From Volvox africanus (lineage: Eukaryota > Chlorophyta > Chlorophyceae > Chlamydomonadales > Volvocaceae): DNA of 64,000 nucleotides. The position numbers and the translations under genes were made by a program. Shown in pieces: positions 26,082 through 39,400 of the stretch. Numbering within the stretch: position 1 is the stretch's first letter; each line of letters begins with the position of its first letter. The notes below the pieces were generated by a model. That model was not told the DNA's origin, did no database searches, and saw only the letters and a list, made by a program, of their open reading frames with translations. The stretch spans positions 5,456,001 to 5,520,000 of the forward strand of contig BSDZ01000008.1 of NCBI GenBank assembly GCA_030268105.1, written 5' to 3'.

Positions 26082-26575
26082 AATAAAGTAACGGAGGCGA
26101 GCTTGCATACCTAGTACATAACTTTCCTCCGACAAGCTATACTTGTGATGCAATAATTATTTTGAATATAATTGCGATAGGTTTACCTAAATCAACAAGA
26201 TTGTCATTGATGCCATAATAAATACGGAAAATGTTCATTAGGGTTTTGGTCTTTTTACTGTGGGCACCGGGTTGAGGGCTTCGGCCGTCACGCGCTCGCT
26301 CGCTCGTCCAGCAGCAAACGGGCCTGTGCCACGTCTCGCCTTTTGACAGGACATCTCGTATTCTGACCAGTCGATTAGACATTTAGTCAATAGGCCGAAT
26401 AACCGAATCATGTCGCAATCTTTGCATTGATTTTCGTCCATTTCACTAGCCAAATCGCCAGAGCAACCATTTACAATCATCTTTCGGCTAATTCCTCCTT
26501 TTTATTATATTTCATTAGTTCAGCTTGGTATCGTCGTATCCTTAGAAACGGAATGTCATTGTGATGTTACAAGCC

Positions 26576-27245
26576 CTGCTTACAAGCTTCATGAGCATGT
26601 AAGGCCCATACGAGCCAGGAGGCTCAAAGGACCGCGAAAAAAAAGATTAAGTAAAGAAGTATAAAAAGACTAAAGCAAAAACCGAGAAATAAAAAAAGAC
26701 GTACAGAAAAAACCATTAGATAATGGTATCATTTCTGCTTTCCCTCGGCGTGTAACGCCCTGGCCAAACAAGCGCTGATTTGTGACACTCATGACAGCAG
26801 GCATATTGCCTTCGGACATCAAGCGCCCCCCATATTTCCTGTCGTATCCTTTCGTACGCCAGACATTCCATCAACACTTGATATTCACCCTCGACTTCTC
26901 CAGAGCCACGAACAAGGCATTCATGGTCTGAGCATCCTCTACCATTAGGACGATTAACCATGACAGCCCAATACCACAGTCTAAAGTGGATCAGACGCAC
27001 GAGAAGTGCTTCAAGGGGATGTACTCCTTCAGGTGGCTCGGTTCACCCATCCATTGTTGATACCGGCACATCTTCACCCCGGGTTGACGATTATCTGATA
27101 CAAACTCACGCGATTTTACATGAATTCTTTGACTCGCCCAATTAACCCCAAACCGATCGTTTAACTCCTCCATAATCTCCCAAACTGCTAGAATCTTAAT
27201 ACGCTCCTCAATCTCTGACAAAGGACAGGTGCTGTCTAAATCCAA
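26576..27245 (-). mobile_element. Degenerate L1-like non-LTR retrotransposon, C-terminus and 3' tail
   Basis: Reading the minus strand, a frame from 27245 encodes LKEYIPLKHFSCV. After a frame break it continues RLIHFRLWYWAVMV...CSDHECLVRGSGEVEGEYQ then LMECLAYERIRQEIWGALDV. This is the typical end of plant and algal L1-type ORF2: a segment after the reverse transcriptase, then a Cys-His motif with C..Y...R. It is followed by a T-rich 3' UTR and a tail (26640-26576) that recurs at 31200-31250 and 45075-45125. Frame broken; no complete reverse transcriptase. Confidence 0.75.
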
Positions 27246-27960
27246 CCCTAAGAATCCGAAGAACCCGTATCACCTTACAACCCTATGCCTCCACTCCAAA
27301 AGTTCGAGCAAAGAGCTATTCTTACCTCCTCTGGAAAGGCGCTATGGTAGATGGTGCCTTGCAAGGCAGAAACGGACGATATAGGAATTCCTAGTGTACG
27401 AAATCAACCACGCAGGAGCGGGAGCAACCGAAGCCTGCAGAAGCAGGCGAATCACCGCTGCTGTCAAGCCAGGCAAGGTATTTAAACGTGACAAAATGCC
27501 TGCAGATTGCAGAAGAAGACGCGGACATTCAGGCGCAGTTGTCCTCCGGCAGTTGTCCAATCCTGTTCGACGACGACAACGGTTGTCATTAACCTACATG
27601 TCATCTTAACGTAGTCAGCAATATTTTTGATCGTACCCTGGCAGACCTTTGCCATTATTTACAGTTGTTGGTACTTAGCGGGCTGCAGGTGGCTGGAGAT
27701 CCACACGCACCTTTATGGGTGAATGCACCTTAATACACGTACAATAATGGGGAAGGTCAGAGAGCACTGTTTTGTACATTGGCTCTGCTCCCGTTTTCTG
27801 GAAGGTACGGCAATTAGAAGTTAAGGATATTCCCTTTCGGTTCTAACTATTCAAATGCTTTGTGGGGGATTTAGAAATCAGTTCTGGTTGATTGAGGCCC
27901 CCCTTCTTGCTGTAATGGCACCAGCCTTATTCTTATTATTCATATTATTCTTATTCTTCT
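27246..27960. other. Probable retrotransposon-derived DNA, no gene
   Basis: Sits upstream (in minus orientation) of the LINE remnant. Open frames on both strands at 27342-27609 have no recognised motif. Confidence 0.4.
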
Positions 27961-27965
27961 TATTC

Positions 27966-28331
<366 letters not shown>

Positions 28332-28905
28332 TGCCGCCCTTTACGGCGTGTATTATAGGGAACACCGGGGATTAATTTTACACCATTCTTGGGGCCGCTT
28401 GGGGTTACTGGGTTGTTTTTCGATTTTGCATATTCTCTTGCTCTCTGCGGCCCCTATTCATGTGCCAGCTCCGATTGGACCACTTACTCGCCTTTAGGTG
28501 AGCTTCTAATCCACCCCGCACTTCATGGCCACCCTTATTAGGGGCCAATGGTTTGCACAGCCTTAGCGGAGCATTCAACCGCGGATGAGTCCTGCCAGTG
28601 ACGGCGGACAAGGACACGACTGAAAAGCCGTGCTATCTCCCTGCTGCTCACATTCTCACTTGGGCCCTGCAGATCCTTTACCACTCTGGTTCTCGTTAAG
28701 AATCAAGCCGTTAGCAGAACGGATTTAACTTGCTACCACATGGAAGCAAGCATACGTTATGCCTTTAATCTCAGGGTCGGTACATTTTTATTAAATCCTG
28801 GCGATGTTATAGATACGAATACTACAATGCCTTCCCCAAAAAGGTGTTACTCTTCCAACACAAAAGCAACACGACAAGTTCACATAATGTAGGGTTAGTT
28901 CTCAG
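28332..28905. other. No gene seen
   Basis: No coding block, repeat or RNA gene recognised between the microsatellite and the next LINE fragment. Confidence 0.5.
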
Positions 28906-29235
28906 TCAATGCATGGCCAGTTCCACCGGGTCAGCGTGGCTCTCCTGATGGGCGTGCAGGTCGCCCCCACAACCTGCTGCCCCCTGAGCTCTCTCACTCC
29001 AGGGTTGTTTGTGTGTGTGTAGGTAGGTGGCTATGAGCCAGAATCTCTCAGCTACCGTTACGGAGCTCATCTTATAGCTTTTGTCACACTTTCCTTCACA
29101 TCGATTCACTGCTGGACACCTTTCGTAGTAGTTGAGTGGCGCAAACTGCAGTAGTCGTGCATGTACGGCCCACACACCAGCACAATATCAAGGTGCAGAA
29201 GCATCCTGTCTGCATCTCGAGAGGCCTTTGCGGCT
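28906..29235 (-). mobile_element. LINE C-terminal fragment, minus orientation
   Basis: 29155-29235 on the minus strand matches 30815-30895 (+): ggcctctcgagatgc, a gcttctgcacctt block, and the gtgtgtg...gccgtacatg block. The following minus-strand text (to 28906) is degenerate and not readable as a protein. Confidence 0.5.
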
Positions 29236-29239
29236 CTCA

Positions 29240-29335
29240 ACTACTACACAAAGGCCTCGCGATACGCTGAGCTAAAAGGTGCATCTTGCACCTTATAGAG
29301 TGAAACTGTGTGCCGTACGTATACGACCACTACGC
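29240..29335 (+). mobile_element. LINE C-terminal fragment, plus orientation, head-to-head with the previous one
   Basis: Contains aaaggcctcgcgata, a ggtgca...tgcacctta block and gtgtgccgtacgtatacgac, the same order of blocks as 30815-30895. It forms an inverted repeat with 29155-29235. Confidence 0.5.
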
Positions 29336-29759
29336 CTTTAGCATGGGGGTTTAGGGTTTATTGCAAGCACTGGCTGGCTGTAAGTGCCTACTGCATCCTA
29401 CTGCCGTGGATGTTATTGCAAAGCTCAAGATCTAGATTATCAAACATTTCGACTTCAAGTCTTGTTGAAATTCTAAAAACTAAGGCAAGATGGATTTTTG
29501 TGAATTTTATAAATTTTATGAAGTTAGGTTTTTCATAATCGCTCTGAAGGGGGTTTTTCAAGCCCTTGCGGCCGTTTTTGCTATGGGAAGTTTGGAATAT
29601 TCTTGGAAGTTTGGTAACATATTTTTCATTTGTTACTCGGCTGTACCCAAAATAAGATTCACAAATACCAAAAAACATACACCGATTGAGGTGTTGGAAT
29701 GAGCACATGATTTGGGCATCTACTACGGATGAATACTTCTTTAGTCCAGTGCACCCGGG

Positions 29760-30330
29760 GGCATTTTGGGGTGTCTATGGGTAGTGTCGGGACCGTGTAT
29801 GGTCATCTTCCAAATGGGTCTTTGCTTAGGCGGACATGATACAAGAGGCAGCGGGCTATGCACGCACTAATCAATAAATTGCGAAGGCAGGATCTTTGGC
29901 TTCCCAGGATTGGGTTAAGGTGCCTTGATACTCAAATCATCATATCGATTCTCCCTCATGGAGTCCAGGTCTTATGAAATGCTCGGCTTGTGAGAGCATA
30001 AGACAGTCTGGGCATTTCCAGCATGGATAGGCTCTTAGTTGTTTTTAGGAGCTGCTAGGGATGCTGGGGGTTGCGGCTGCTTTGAGAAAGCCCTCAAAGA
30101 CCCTTGGTGATTTTACAGCGTTCCTCCTTACGTGCGTTAGCCGGTGTCAAGGTCGGTTGCACAACAACATTTTACCCTATCTTTGGAGCATTTGGCCACT
30201 TCAGTTTTTCTGGGCTAGATTAGCCTTTCGTTTCCAGAATAAACTGGTTGATCCACTCCATCTACGACTGGGATTTTAGGGAGGAATTGAGGGTAGCCCT
30301 TCTATCTCATTCGGTGCCGAGATGCTTCGC
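29760..30330 (+). mobile_element. Degenerate LINE reverse-transcriptase C-terminal region
   Basis: One frame reads RAMHALINKLRRQDLWLPRI and then LRCLDTQIIISILPHGVQV, the pattern just after the polymerase domain of L1-like elements (R-A-x-x-A-L ... L-F-D-x-x-I-x-x-x-L-x-Y-G). After stops and frame changes, LWSIWPLQFFWARLAFRFQN follows, resembling the later FW/RFW segment. At 29975-30010 a piece of the C-terminal Cys motif (CSACESIRQ) interrupts this order, so the copy is rearranged. Many stops: a dead element. Confidence 0.6.
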
Positions 30331-30814
30331 TTCGTAGGAATTCTTGGTTCGAACCTGTTGGGGGATCTTCCTGCTATCACAGAAATTGATGAGGAGAAAG
30401 TAGATGCCTTCGTGGCATGTGTTGGATGACGGACATCTTCAACCAGGAATTAAATAAAATGTGCAGGTGTTGAACATCGGTCGGAACAATAGTGGAGACT
30501 ATGCGTGATGGATAAGACAAGTGCGAGTATGACGTTAGTACTGCTATCTATTCTGCCTATTATGTAGAGCCAGTGGGCTATGCTAAGGATTAAGCACGTA
30601 TGTAACGAAATACGGAGTTGCTTCCCTGTTCGAGTGCGTGTCGGATGTCCAACAGGTGTCACCACTGGATGGGAGACTCGAAACACACGGAGGAACATAT
30701 CCCTCACACTCATCACACCAGCCTTCTTCGCTTTTGGCTATATTGCTGGGCTATTGAGGTGAACAATTCTAAGGGGAGGGTTCGGGCTGTTCTTCACTGT
30801 AGTACTTGACAGCC

Positions 30815-31250
30815 ACCTAGGCCTCTCGAGATGCTGAGAAGGTGCTTCTGCACCTTTATATCGTGTTGGTGTGTGCCGTACATGTACGACCTCTTCATTC
30901 ACTGCCCCATGTGTGTGAGAATGGAGCGACAGAGGATGAGTATCATGTTCATATGATATGCTCGGTTTGTGAGAGCACAAGACAAAAGATGAGACAGCCT
31001 GGGAAATTCCAAAAGGGAACCTGGCTGTGGTGTAGGCAGGCCAAGGCGCTTCGCGAAATCCTGCGCGTGGGAAGGACTCGGACAGGTGGGACGTTACCAC
31101 GTCTCGTAATGCCGCTTTTCTCTTCTCCATTTGTTTTAGTTAACTTACTATCTTGACTTCCTGTTTATGTTTATGTTTTTGGTTTTGGTTTTGAGTGCTT
31201 TGCGGTCCGTGATCCTCCTGACTCATTCCGGACCTTACGAGCTCACAAAC
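30815..31250 (+). mobile_element. LINE C-terminus and 3' tail, plus orientation
   Basis: The frame starting near 30842 reads VRPLHSLPHVCENGATEDEY followed by HVHMICSVCESTRQKM, the C-terminal Cys-His motif of L1-like ORF2. A T-rich stretch (31105-31195) and a tail with gcggtcc...tcctcctgactc...ccttacgagctc (31202-31250) follow. The tail matches the reverse complement of 26640-26576. Confidence 0.7.
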
Positions 31251-34200
31251 TCTTAACCAGCATCACCATCTTTGTAGTCGAGCAGGCTTGCGCATGCAGA
31301 AGGGATGCCATTGTCATGTGACACGACATGACACGGCAAACAAATACTTGCCGTAGAGCGTGCGAACAATGAACCGTACTTAGAACCTATGACGATAGCA
31401 GAAAGCACCACAGCAGTAGTTGCAGTCCATTCCATTTCATGCATATAAGGAGGGAAACTCACCACTTATCATCCACACTGTCTCACGAAAAGGTCTGTCC
31501 GCAAACCACGAAGAACCTTCACCTCGAAGAACGAACGACTTGCCAGGTACGCAGGCCCTTAACCCAGCCGCAACGTGGTGGCGTAATAGAAATTGATCCC
31601 ATTTCATACATCCAGGCGCAGTGTCGCCCTCTACTTCACTTTCCAAAGCCACTTACAAAATCCTTGCGAAGATCAATCCCAGTGATCCCAGGTGAACTGT
31701 CGCATCACCCCACCCACCCACCGGACAAAATGAACTCACACGCACACTAAAGAGGATTCTTAAATGGGATTACCATGCGCGCAGCTAAATTCAAATCGTC
31801 TCCATGCACCACATACCTAACAACAACGGAATCGCTCCTCACTTCATCATCGTAGTACTAATTAGTACCAGCATCACCACCACGATGGCGAGACGCACAC
31901 ATCAACGTCTTTGGACCGAATAATGGAACCGTCGAGCGCCTCTCCGAGCGGATCAGTGAACGTTGCTCTCACAGACTAAGGGGCAGGCGAACCAGGGCTG
32001 CAGAGCACTGCCACCATCACCACCACCAACAAACAGGAGCAGGCAACACCCCGGGGAGCGAAGTTGCGTTGTGGTTGTTGTGGGGCACACCGCGATGGGG
32101 CCCAACAAAGAAAATCAGTCGACGATGCGGTGGAGCGAGGGCGTGTGCATGTCAAGCGGCAGGAGCAGCAACTAAAACATCTGATTCCAGCATTTCCCCA
32201 CCCCCGATAAGGATACTTCCGATTGTGTACATTTGCGTGGTAGGGGGCACAGCGCGAAGCAAAGCCTCCACCAGTTTTCGCACAGCACGCATGCGCCGAA
32301 ACACAGTCTTCCGATTTCGGGCGCGCACATTACACCAACAACACCGGCACTACCACATAACAACACGTGTGTTCACATGTTTTTTTATCGTCGTCGCACC
32401 GCGACTGGCGATGTTACTTGTAGCTAGCGCAGCGACGAAAGGCAAAAAGCTGAATGTCGCCTAACACAAATACCCGAGCTGGGCCCAAAGCTGAAGCGGT
32501 TAAAATGCAAAATCATTATCATCATGATTTGAGGTATCGAGGGAAAAACGAATGGGACGCGACAAACCATTATCAGAGGCACCAGCAGTGCCACTGATGC
32601 CGTTGTCGCCACCGGGGTGGTAGGAACACGTGGCCTATCACCAGCACCGGTCCATAGAGCACAGGTCGCAATAAGTGTCGTCGAATAGGGCTTAATACGC
32701 CCGATACCTGCTCCACCGCAATCATCCGCTTTTATGAGTTGACATCGACCAGCGTGCATCAATGGTGTGGGAACTTTAGTGCAGCTACGAAAAGGTTTTC
32801 CGCAACACACACATACACATACACACATGCATACAGACACAAACACAAATACAGGGGATGTGCGGTTTCTCTTCGCGGTCGCGCTGCCGCCAGCCTATCT
32901 TTGTCGTTGGCGCTCGGTGAGGTGGAAGGTTCCGCCGGGGCCGTAGCCCGAGATCTGGCAGCATCAGATCCGGCTGCGGCACCAATCAGTGCGGCAACGT
33001 ATGTATCGCTGCACGCTGCCAGGATGACGGTTGCACACAAACGCCTCCCATCAGCACGGTCAACATATATTGATTGACAGCAAGCCCGCCTGCTAGGTCC
33101 ACCGAACCGGACAGTGCACACACGGCCTGCCTAAATCGAGCACACCAACACCAACACCAACACCATCTACTCGAGTCCTGAGCAGCGTGGACAGCCCCCC
33201 GCCGGCATTCCTCCACCCATCTTCACACATATATGTCCATTTGCTATAAGCACACATGTTCAAGCACCATATGTGTTAACCAAGGGAATGGGGAACGCGG
33301 CGAAAATAATCCTCATTTTGTGGCCTTCCATGGATTTTGGGTTTGTGCGGTGCAGGCTCCACAGTAGTCGTCTGCTTGTGTTCATGGCCTCACAGGTAAG
33401 AATGAGACTAGGATTATGGCCGCGGCCGCCGCGATGAAACGTGCTCTGATTATTAACTACGTGTTAAATACAATTCCCAGGCAGACAGACGGACGCGACA
33501 ATAAAACAGCCGAGAAGGCGAAATGCGGTCCGTCCTACTCATCACGCCTGCAGTGCGGTGCCGCACACAACCCAAAAGTGTGACGGAGTCCAGGGTTGGC
33601 CGAGCGACTACGAACCATCATAAACGAAGATGTATCAGCGGCAATAGCACCAGTAGCAGGTGGCAGCGGCTCCAATGAGACTGTGTGCGTCCACGCTACC
33701 GCTACAGTGTGGAGCGGCAATACGCCGCCTTCTTCCACATAGATCTGGTCCTTCCCTCCTCCTTGTCCACATCTCCCCCTCCTCTTCCTCCTCTGATTCT
33801 TCCTCTTCTTGAGGGGCCCCACCGCGCCCGAACGTGCTGAGACAAGACAAGACACGCAGCGAGCCCCAGTCATGCGCGATCACGCATTATCATTACGATG
33901 ATATACATTCCCACCAGCTGCTTGATTCATGTCGACCGAATCGACCTCTCCAGAACGATGACATCACTAAAAGCGTTCTGAGAGGTTACACGCCGCAACA
34001 ACGTCACGGCGGTCTGAGAACACATCACAAACGTCGACCTGAAAACGATCTGAAAACGACACCGACCTGGAACGAGGCATCGCGAAGTACTTGGGTCTCT
34101 ACATTCCAATCGATTCCGGCTCTTCCACCCAGGCCAGAATGTGGGTGCGCTAGTGCTGACGCGCCGCATGGCTCTCGTCGTTATTAGGCATAGGCCCCCC

Positions 34201-36418
34201 TTTCATCAATCCCCACCCATCCACCCGGCTTTCATCGCGCCACGCATTCGACTTTCTTTCGGGCTGTTTGTTGAAGTCATTTCGTTCCTGAGCTCTGGGT
34301 TGCGTGTTCAGGTCGTCTTCTCGCCGCACTGTCATCACACAGTCATAGCGATAGTGACCAACCGGGGTCGAGGGGCGCTTCACGGTGTCGCGCAGGCAGC
34401 TACCCCTAACAAAAACTGCCTGAAGTATCCCTCAATTTCATTCCCTACATTTACCCCCAGACCTGCCGCGGAGTTCAAAGAGCATTATTTATCGCTAAAT
34501 CCGCAACCAACCAACCATCTGTGCCAGGTGATGCCGTCCACGTCGTCATCCTCGGGTCCCGCCTGCCCGGCCCGCCGATGCACAACACAGTATCGCAAAG
34601 CGAAGCATGGCACAGCTAAGCATGGCAAGCCAGTTCTGCACCCTTCCTGGCTGCCCACCCAGAGACCGGTGACCGATTGGTTGGGGCAACAGCGTCTTAG
34701 GTATCTTATCCAATCAGAGCATTCCAATTATCAATGAAACCCAATTAGCCCCATCCATGAAGCGCCCATGCGTGTCATCTCCATGCAGTACACTGTAAAC
34801 ATCATTGAGATTGTAGAGAGACACTCTTTAAGGCCCCTTTAATCTCGTGACCACATTGCTCGTTCATGAACTATGTAAACGCGTCCATCTACACTGACCC
34901 CGCCATCCACCAACACCAGCACCATTTCCTGCACCCCTCCTCTCACTTTCTATGCATACATACAGACAGGCACATAGAGGAGACTTCCGACCAGCCATAG
35001 ATGCCGCCATCCCAACCCATTAAACAGGTCGTATTGAGGCGCCTACGTGGTACAGCGCTTTCCCATACAACCTCCCAGCGAAAACCCCACACGTAAAGCC
35101 ACGATTTCCCATCCGCTCGTGTAAGGCCCAACGGAAAAAGATATGCTACCAATGCTCTCCCTGTGCCTTCGTAAAACGCGCCTGCAGTGCCAAGTGTCGA
35201 AACTCCCCAGTACCCGCATTGAGAGGAAGTCGAGCGACACGACCAACCACCAAACCCACCTCACCCATCCAACCCAAGAGCCAAATCTCTTGTCATGCAC
35301 AAGAATAATCCGTCCCAGCGGCGGCAACGACGACGACGACGGCGAGATCTTTCCGCGAAAGCAAAAAGGACCGCAACGCAAAGAAAAGCGACTATTCATT
35401 CGCTTCACACTGCCCTTGACACGAGGGAGGCCCCATTATCTCTGACACTCCCTTTCTGCACCGAAGGGACGTTCCTATTAGGTTCTTGTTTTCAGCAACC
35501 AAGGGTGCTACACATTCCCCTCCCATGCTGCTAGTCGGACAGGATCAGTTCATTTGCCAGCCAGACCCGCGCCTCTGCATCAAATACAGACGCAGCCCGC
35601 GAGCCAAAGTAGGCCAGAGGGTGCTTAACGACAGCATTGAAATATGCATTATTAGGCCATGTCTGTGCTTCTTAGGCAGGCTCCCAGCCCAGCTCCCAGC
35701 TGCCGGCTGCATCACCCTTATTCACAGACATGCAGCATTGATTGAGCCCCTCTCCCCCCGCCCCGGTGCAGCTCTCAACAACTACTCCGTGCTTGCATGT
35801 ATATACCCTCATCATCCGCTCCCCATCCTTCGCTCCAAAACCACGTCCCAAAATGGTTATTTAAACAAATACGAGGCAACCAACAACCGATTTTCCCTCT
35901 AAACGAACCAATACTGCCACGCTTTTTATGATCCCTGCTACTTGCGGCTCCTCTGCCTTTGCTTCCCAACAGGCTTAGGTACGACACGATGCGACACGCA
36001 AACCGTCTGGCTAGGACGGTGTTTAGATGGCGGTCGCTTTCACTGGTTCAATGATCGTGGACCTGAAGCTCACCGGCGAGCTGGCCTCGCCGACATAAGC
36101 TCATAGCATAACGACAATAACCCGATCGGAAAGTTAAACAACGCAACCTGATGCGAAGAGGCGACCAAGTACACGCAGGAGATGCACCCTAACACTCGCT
36201 CCATTATGTGTCTGTCCACATTGCAGACCTCGGAGATCGGCTTGCGGACTGAAAGTGTGAAATAAACCAGTCCTCTTGTAGTCTGCTCTTGTTGGGAGAA
36301 GACGCAAGTTGGACCAAGGTCCGCACAGCGCCATAGTTTCAGCTTCAAACGGCCTTCAAACGCGGAGCGGAGAGGAGAGGTGAAAGAGCGAAAGCCGAAA
36401 CCTCGCACTTGCGTCGGC
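31251..36418. other. 5.2-kb gene-poor region, AC-rich on the + strand
   Basis: No gene could be supported. The + strand is visibly enriched in A and C from about 31.4 to 35.9 kb. Two GC-richer patches give mildly coding-like frames with no known domain: 32869-33077 (+) and 33535-33873 (-). The part next to 36419 should hold the 3' UTR of the minus-strand gene above; no TGTAA was found there on the minus strand. Confidence 0.45.
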
Positions 36419-39400
36419 TTAGAACTGTGGCTGACCCGGCAGTGCGCCCAGCTTGAGCAGCTGCGACAGGGCTCGACTCTTGTGGGGATCCATACGCAGA
36501 GCCGAGTCGGGCACCAGGCCACACCTGCACACATTGCAGCGCCCATCGGGTTCGCGAAATACAATTCTTCTTTGCGAATTGGACGAATCAGTTTCGTCAA
36601 TTGAATGATATGTACTGTACTGTTATGATGATGATGATGATGATAATGGAGAGGAGGGAGGAAGAACGGGGAAAGACACCCGGCAGCGGCCCAGAGCCAC
36701 ACCGACAATTTCAAGCGAAGATGGAAGCCCCGGCGGCGATAGTGGTGCTGTTGGCGGCGTTAATTACAGTGGTAGCTAAGGCACCACTAACTCCCTTCTC
36801 TCTCACACAATCATACATACACACACGTACGCTTTACCTTGATCGTTCCTGGCTGCACCCGTCACCCGTCACACGCACCTGAGCCTGTTCGCCACCTCCT
36901 CCACAGACGACACCGCCAAACAGCGCTGCAGGTCCCGACCGAAGGCGGCGTCAAAGTCCTCTGGGCGCATGCGGCACTCCAACATCAGCAGCACAGCTAC
37001 CAGAACCACCACCTCCCGCTCCGGAACCAAAACGTCCTGGGGAAGAGAGGAGCGCAGCAACGCCTCCACAGCCTCGCCGTACAGACCTGGAGGAAAACGA
37101 AAGGCAAAGCAAGGTAAACGTGACAACAGGCTTCAAGTTTTTGGAAAAACAAACTTCGAGGCGGTTAACCGCCGACAAGATAGCTAACGACATTGTCGCT
37201 GTGAGCACCAAAACTCTCTTTTGGGGACTGTGGCCACCGCATCAAGCGCGAACTCTATTTGGAAAGCCGATATGATTAACATTCACACAGATAAAGAAGA
37301 CAAAGGTGAACTCCTAATCAATCGACGGAATGAATATGGAAAAACATGAAAAATGGAGTTGGGATACCGGGACATGTACCGGGACAACTCGTCAAAATCC
37401 CGCCAGCTGGACAACTCTCCTGGGGGAGATCCGCAGCAGATTTCACACAAAACCAAATGACACCCAAGTCAATCATCGAAAAACGGGTACCACCAGCTGA
37501 CTGGCCGAACATCTCGCTCACCGTGCATCTTGTGCAAGCGGTCACCGAAGAAGCGTGACTGCACGCGGCGCAGCCCCAACAGCAGGTGACGGTGCAGAGC
37601 TGCGTGAGCAGCCCACGGCACAGCGGCTCCACCTGGCGTTGTCGCACCCGACGAGCCCGTCACCTGACCGGCAGATGCGGCTGCGACGTTGCCGCTCCCT
37701 AGCCCAATTCCCGCCAGAGGACCGGCTCCACCCGCGCCTGGCGGTGACTGTCCGCATGCGGCGGCGGCACCGCCAGCCGTGGCGATGTCGTCGGCAGTCG
37801 CAGCAAGAGCACGGCGAATCTCCCATTGGAAGGCGCTCGTTGGTGTCGAACCCTGGCCGGCAACGGCTGTGGCGCCGCCGTGGCTTACACCGGCGGGCAT
37901 GTCAATGCCCATGGCGTGCATTTGGGTCACCGTCCAGATAATTTCTTCGGACCAGCGGCGCGGCTGTAAGAGTGGATAGGGCGCCAACTCAGCCGTCAGG
38001 AGCAGCAGCGCCCGAGGAGACAGGTCGTTCAGCAGCTGGCGCGGCAAGGACATGTTGACGGCGTGGACCTGCATAGCAAAGAAAAACACGGCTCCACATG
38101 AAATCATGTACGACTTATTGCATAATTGAGCTACAGTGGCTAGTAATGGTTTGTATTGGAACGCTCTTGGTTGTCAGAATAGAAAGCCAACGGCAGCGGC
38201 TAACTGCAAACAGCCACCAGACAGGCAGATTTGTAACAGTAAATGATTTCACAACGCTACACAACTCGGCAGCGGCGTTGTTTGCTTTTTATGCGCTCGG
38301 ACCACTCGGATCTCATCAGAAGGCAGGCAAGTAGGTCGGCCGGCCGCGCACCTGGTGGCCCATCGCCTGCACCAAGCGCTTGAGGGTGAGCTGGTAGTTA
38401 TGAAGAATGGTGTCCAGGTAGGCGCGGCGCTTGTGTATGCGGCTGAGACCGTCCACCCATTGCTCCAGGGACACCAAGCACAGCTGACGTCCGGCGGGGC
38501 CAGCCCTGCAGCGGGCCACGATTGTGGGGGAAATGGAGGGTAGTGAGGGAGAAGCAACGCAAGAGCGTGTGCGTGAAGACACCCAGAGGAAAACCAAACA
38601 CCAAAACATGCAGAACTATCGAGGGCCGGGTAAGGGGGAATACATGACGGACAGTGACACAACATGCTCGAAGCGGCAGTGAAAACGTTTCTTGCCAGCA
38701 AGCGTTTGGGAGGCGAGACGAAGGAAAGGAAACTGAAAAGGTACCCACCGCAGCAGCTGGAGGATGCGGCCCATCACGCGCGGGTCGACGTCCGTCGCCT
38801 GTGCACCGCGGGTCCGGTGTGCCGCCAGCGCCCTCAGCAGCGCCGACGCCACCTCTGGTGCCATCGCCGCCACATCCAGAAGCTGCTCCGCGATGATACA
38901 GCACAGGTGGTGCAACTGAGCATGGGCGCCGCTGAAGGCCCCGCACGCGCGGGCCAGCTCCGACGCCGCCTGCGGACTCACAAGCAACATCCGTCGTAAG
39001 GCCGTGTCCATATAGGAAGCCAAGTCAGTGGCGCTGGGAGCAGCGCCGCCAGCGGCAGCGGTGGCTGCCGCCAATTGCGCTGCGGCAGCCTGGCTGCCTA
39101 GTCCTGACGCCGCCTGCATTTGCAGACCGGTGCCACTAACATTCGTGCCAAACGTGAGAAAATCTTCAGCGCGGACTGCGCGGCCGGCGGCGTTGGCAGC
39201 AGCGACGGCGGCCAGGGACTGTGCGATCATCTGCTGTTGTTGCTGCTGCTGTTGCTGTTGTTGGAGAAGGCCCGCAGCCGCGATCGCTTGCTGTTGTTGC
39301 TGCTGGCCGAGTGCCAGTTGGGCGGCGGCAGCAAAGCCCAGAGCGTCGGCGTCGGTCTGCCAGAGGTCACCACCGAAAGCGACGTTGGTGCCGGAGGAAC

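Noticed and set aside
38616..38748. Extension of the 1,341-aa gene's first exon past 38749
   Set aside because: The frame stays open by chance, but CG|GTGGGT at 38749 joins in phase to a conserved-looking exon at 38505, and the downstream sequence loses coding character.
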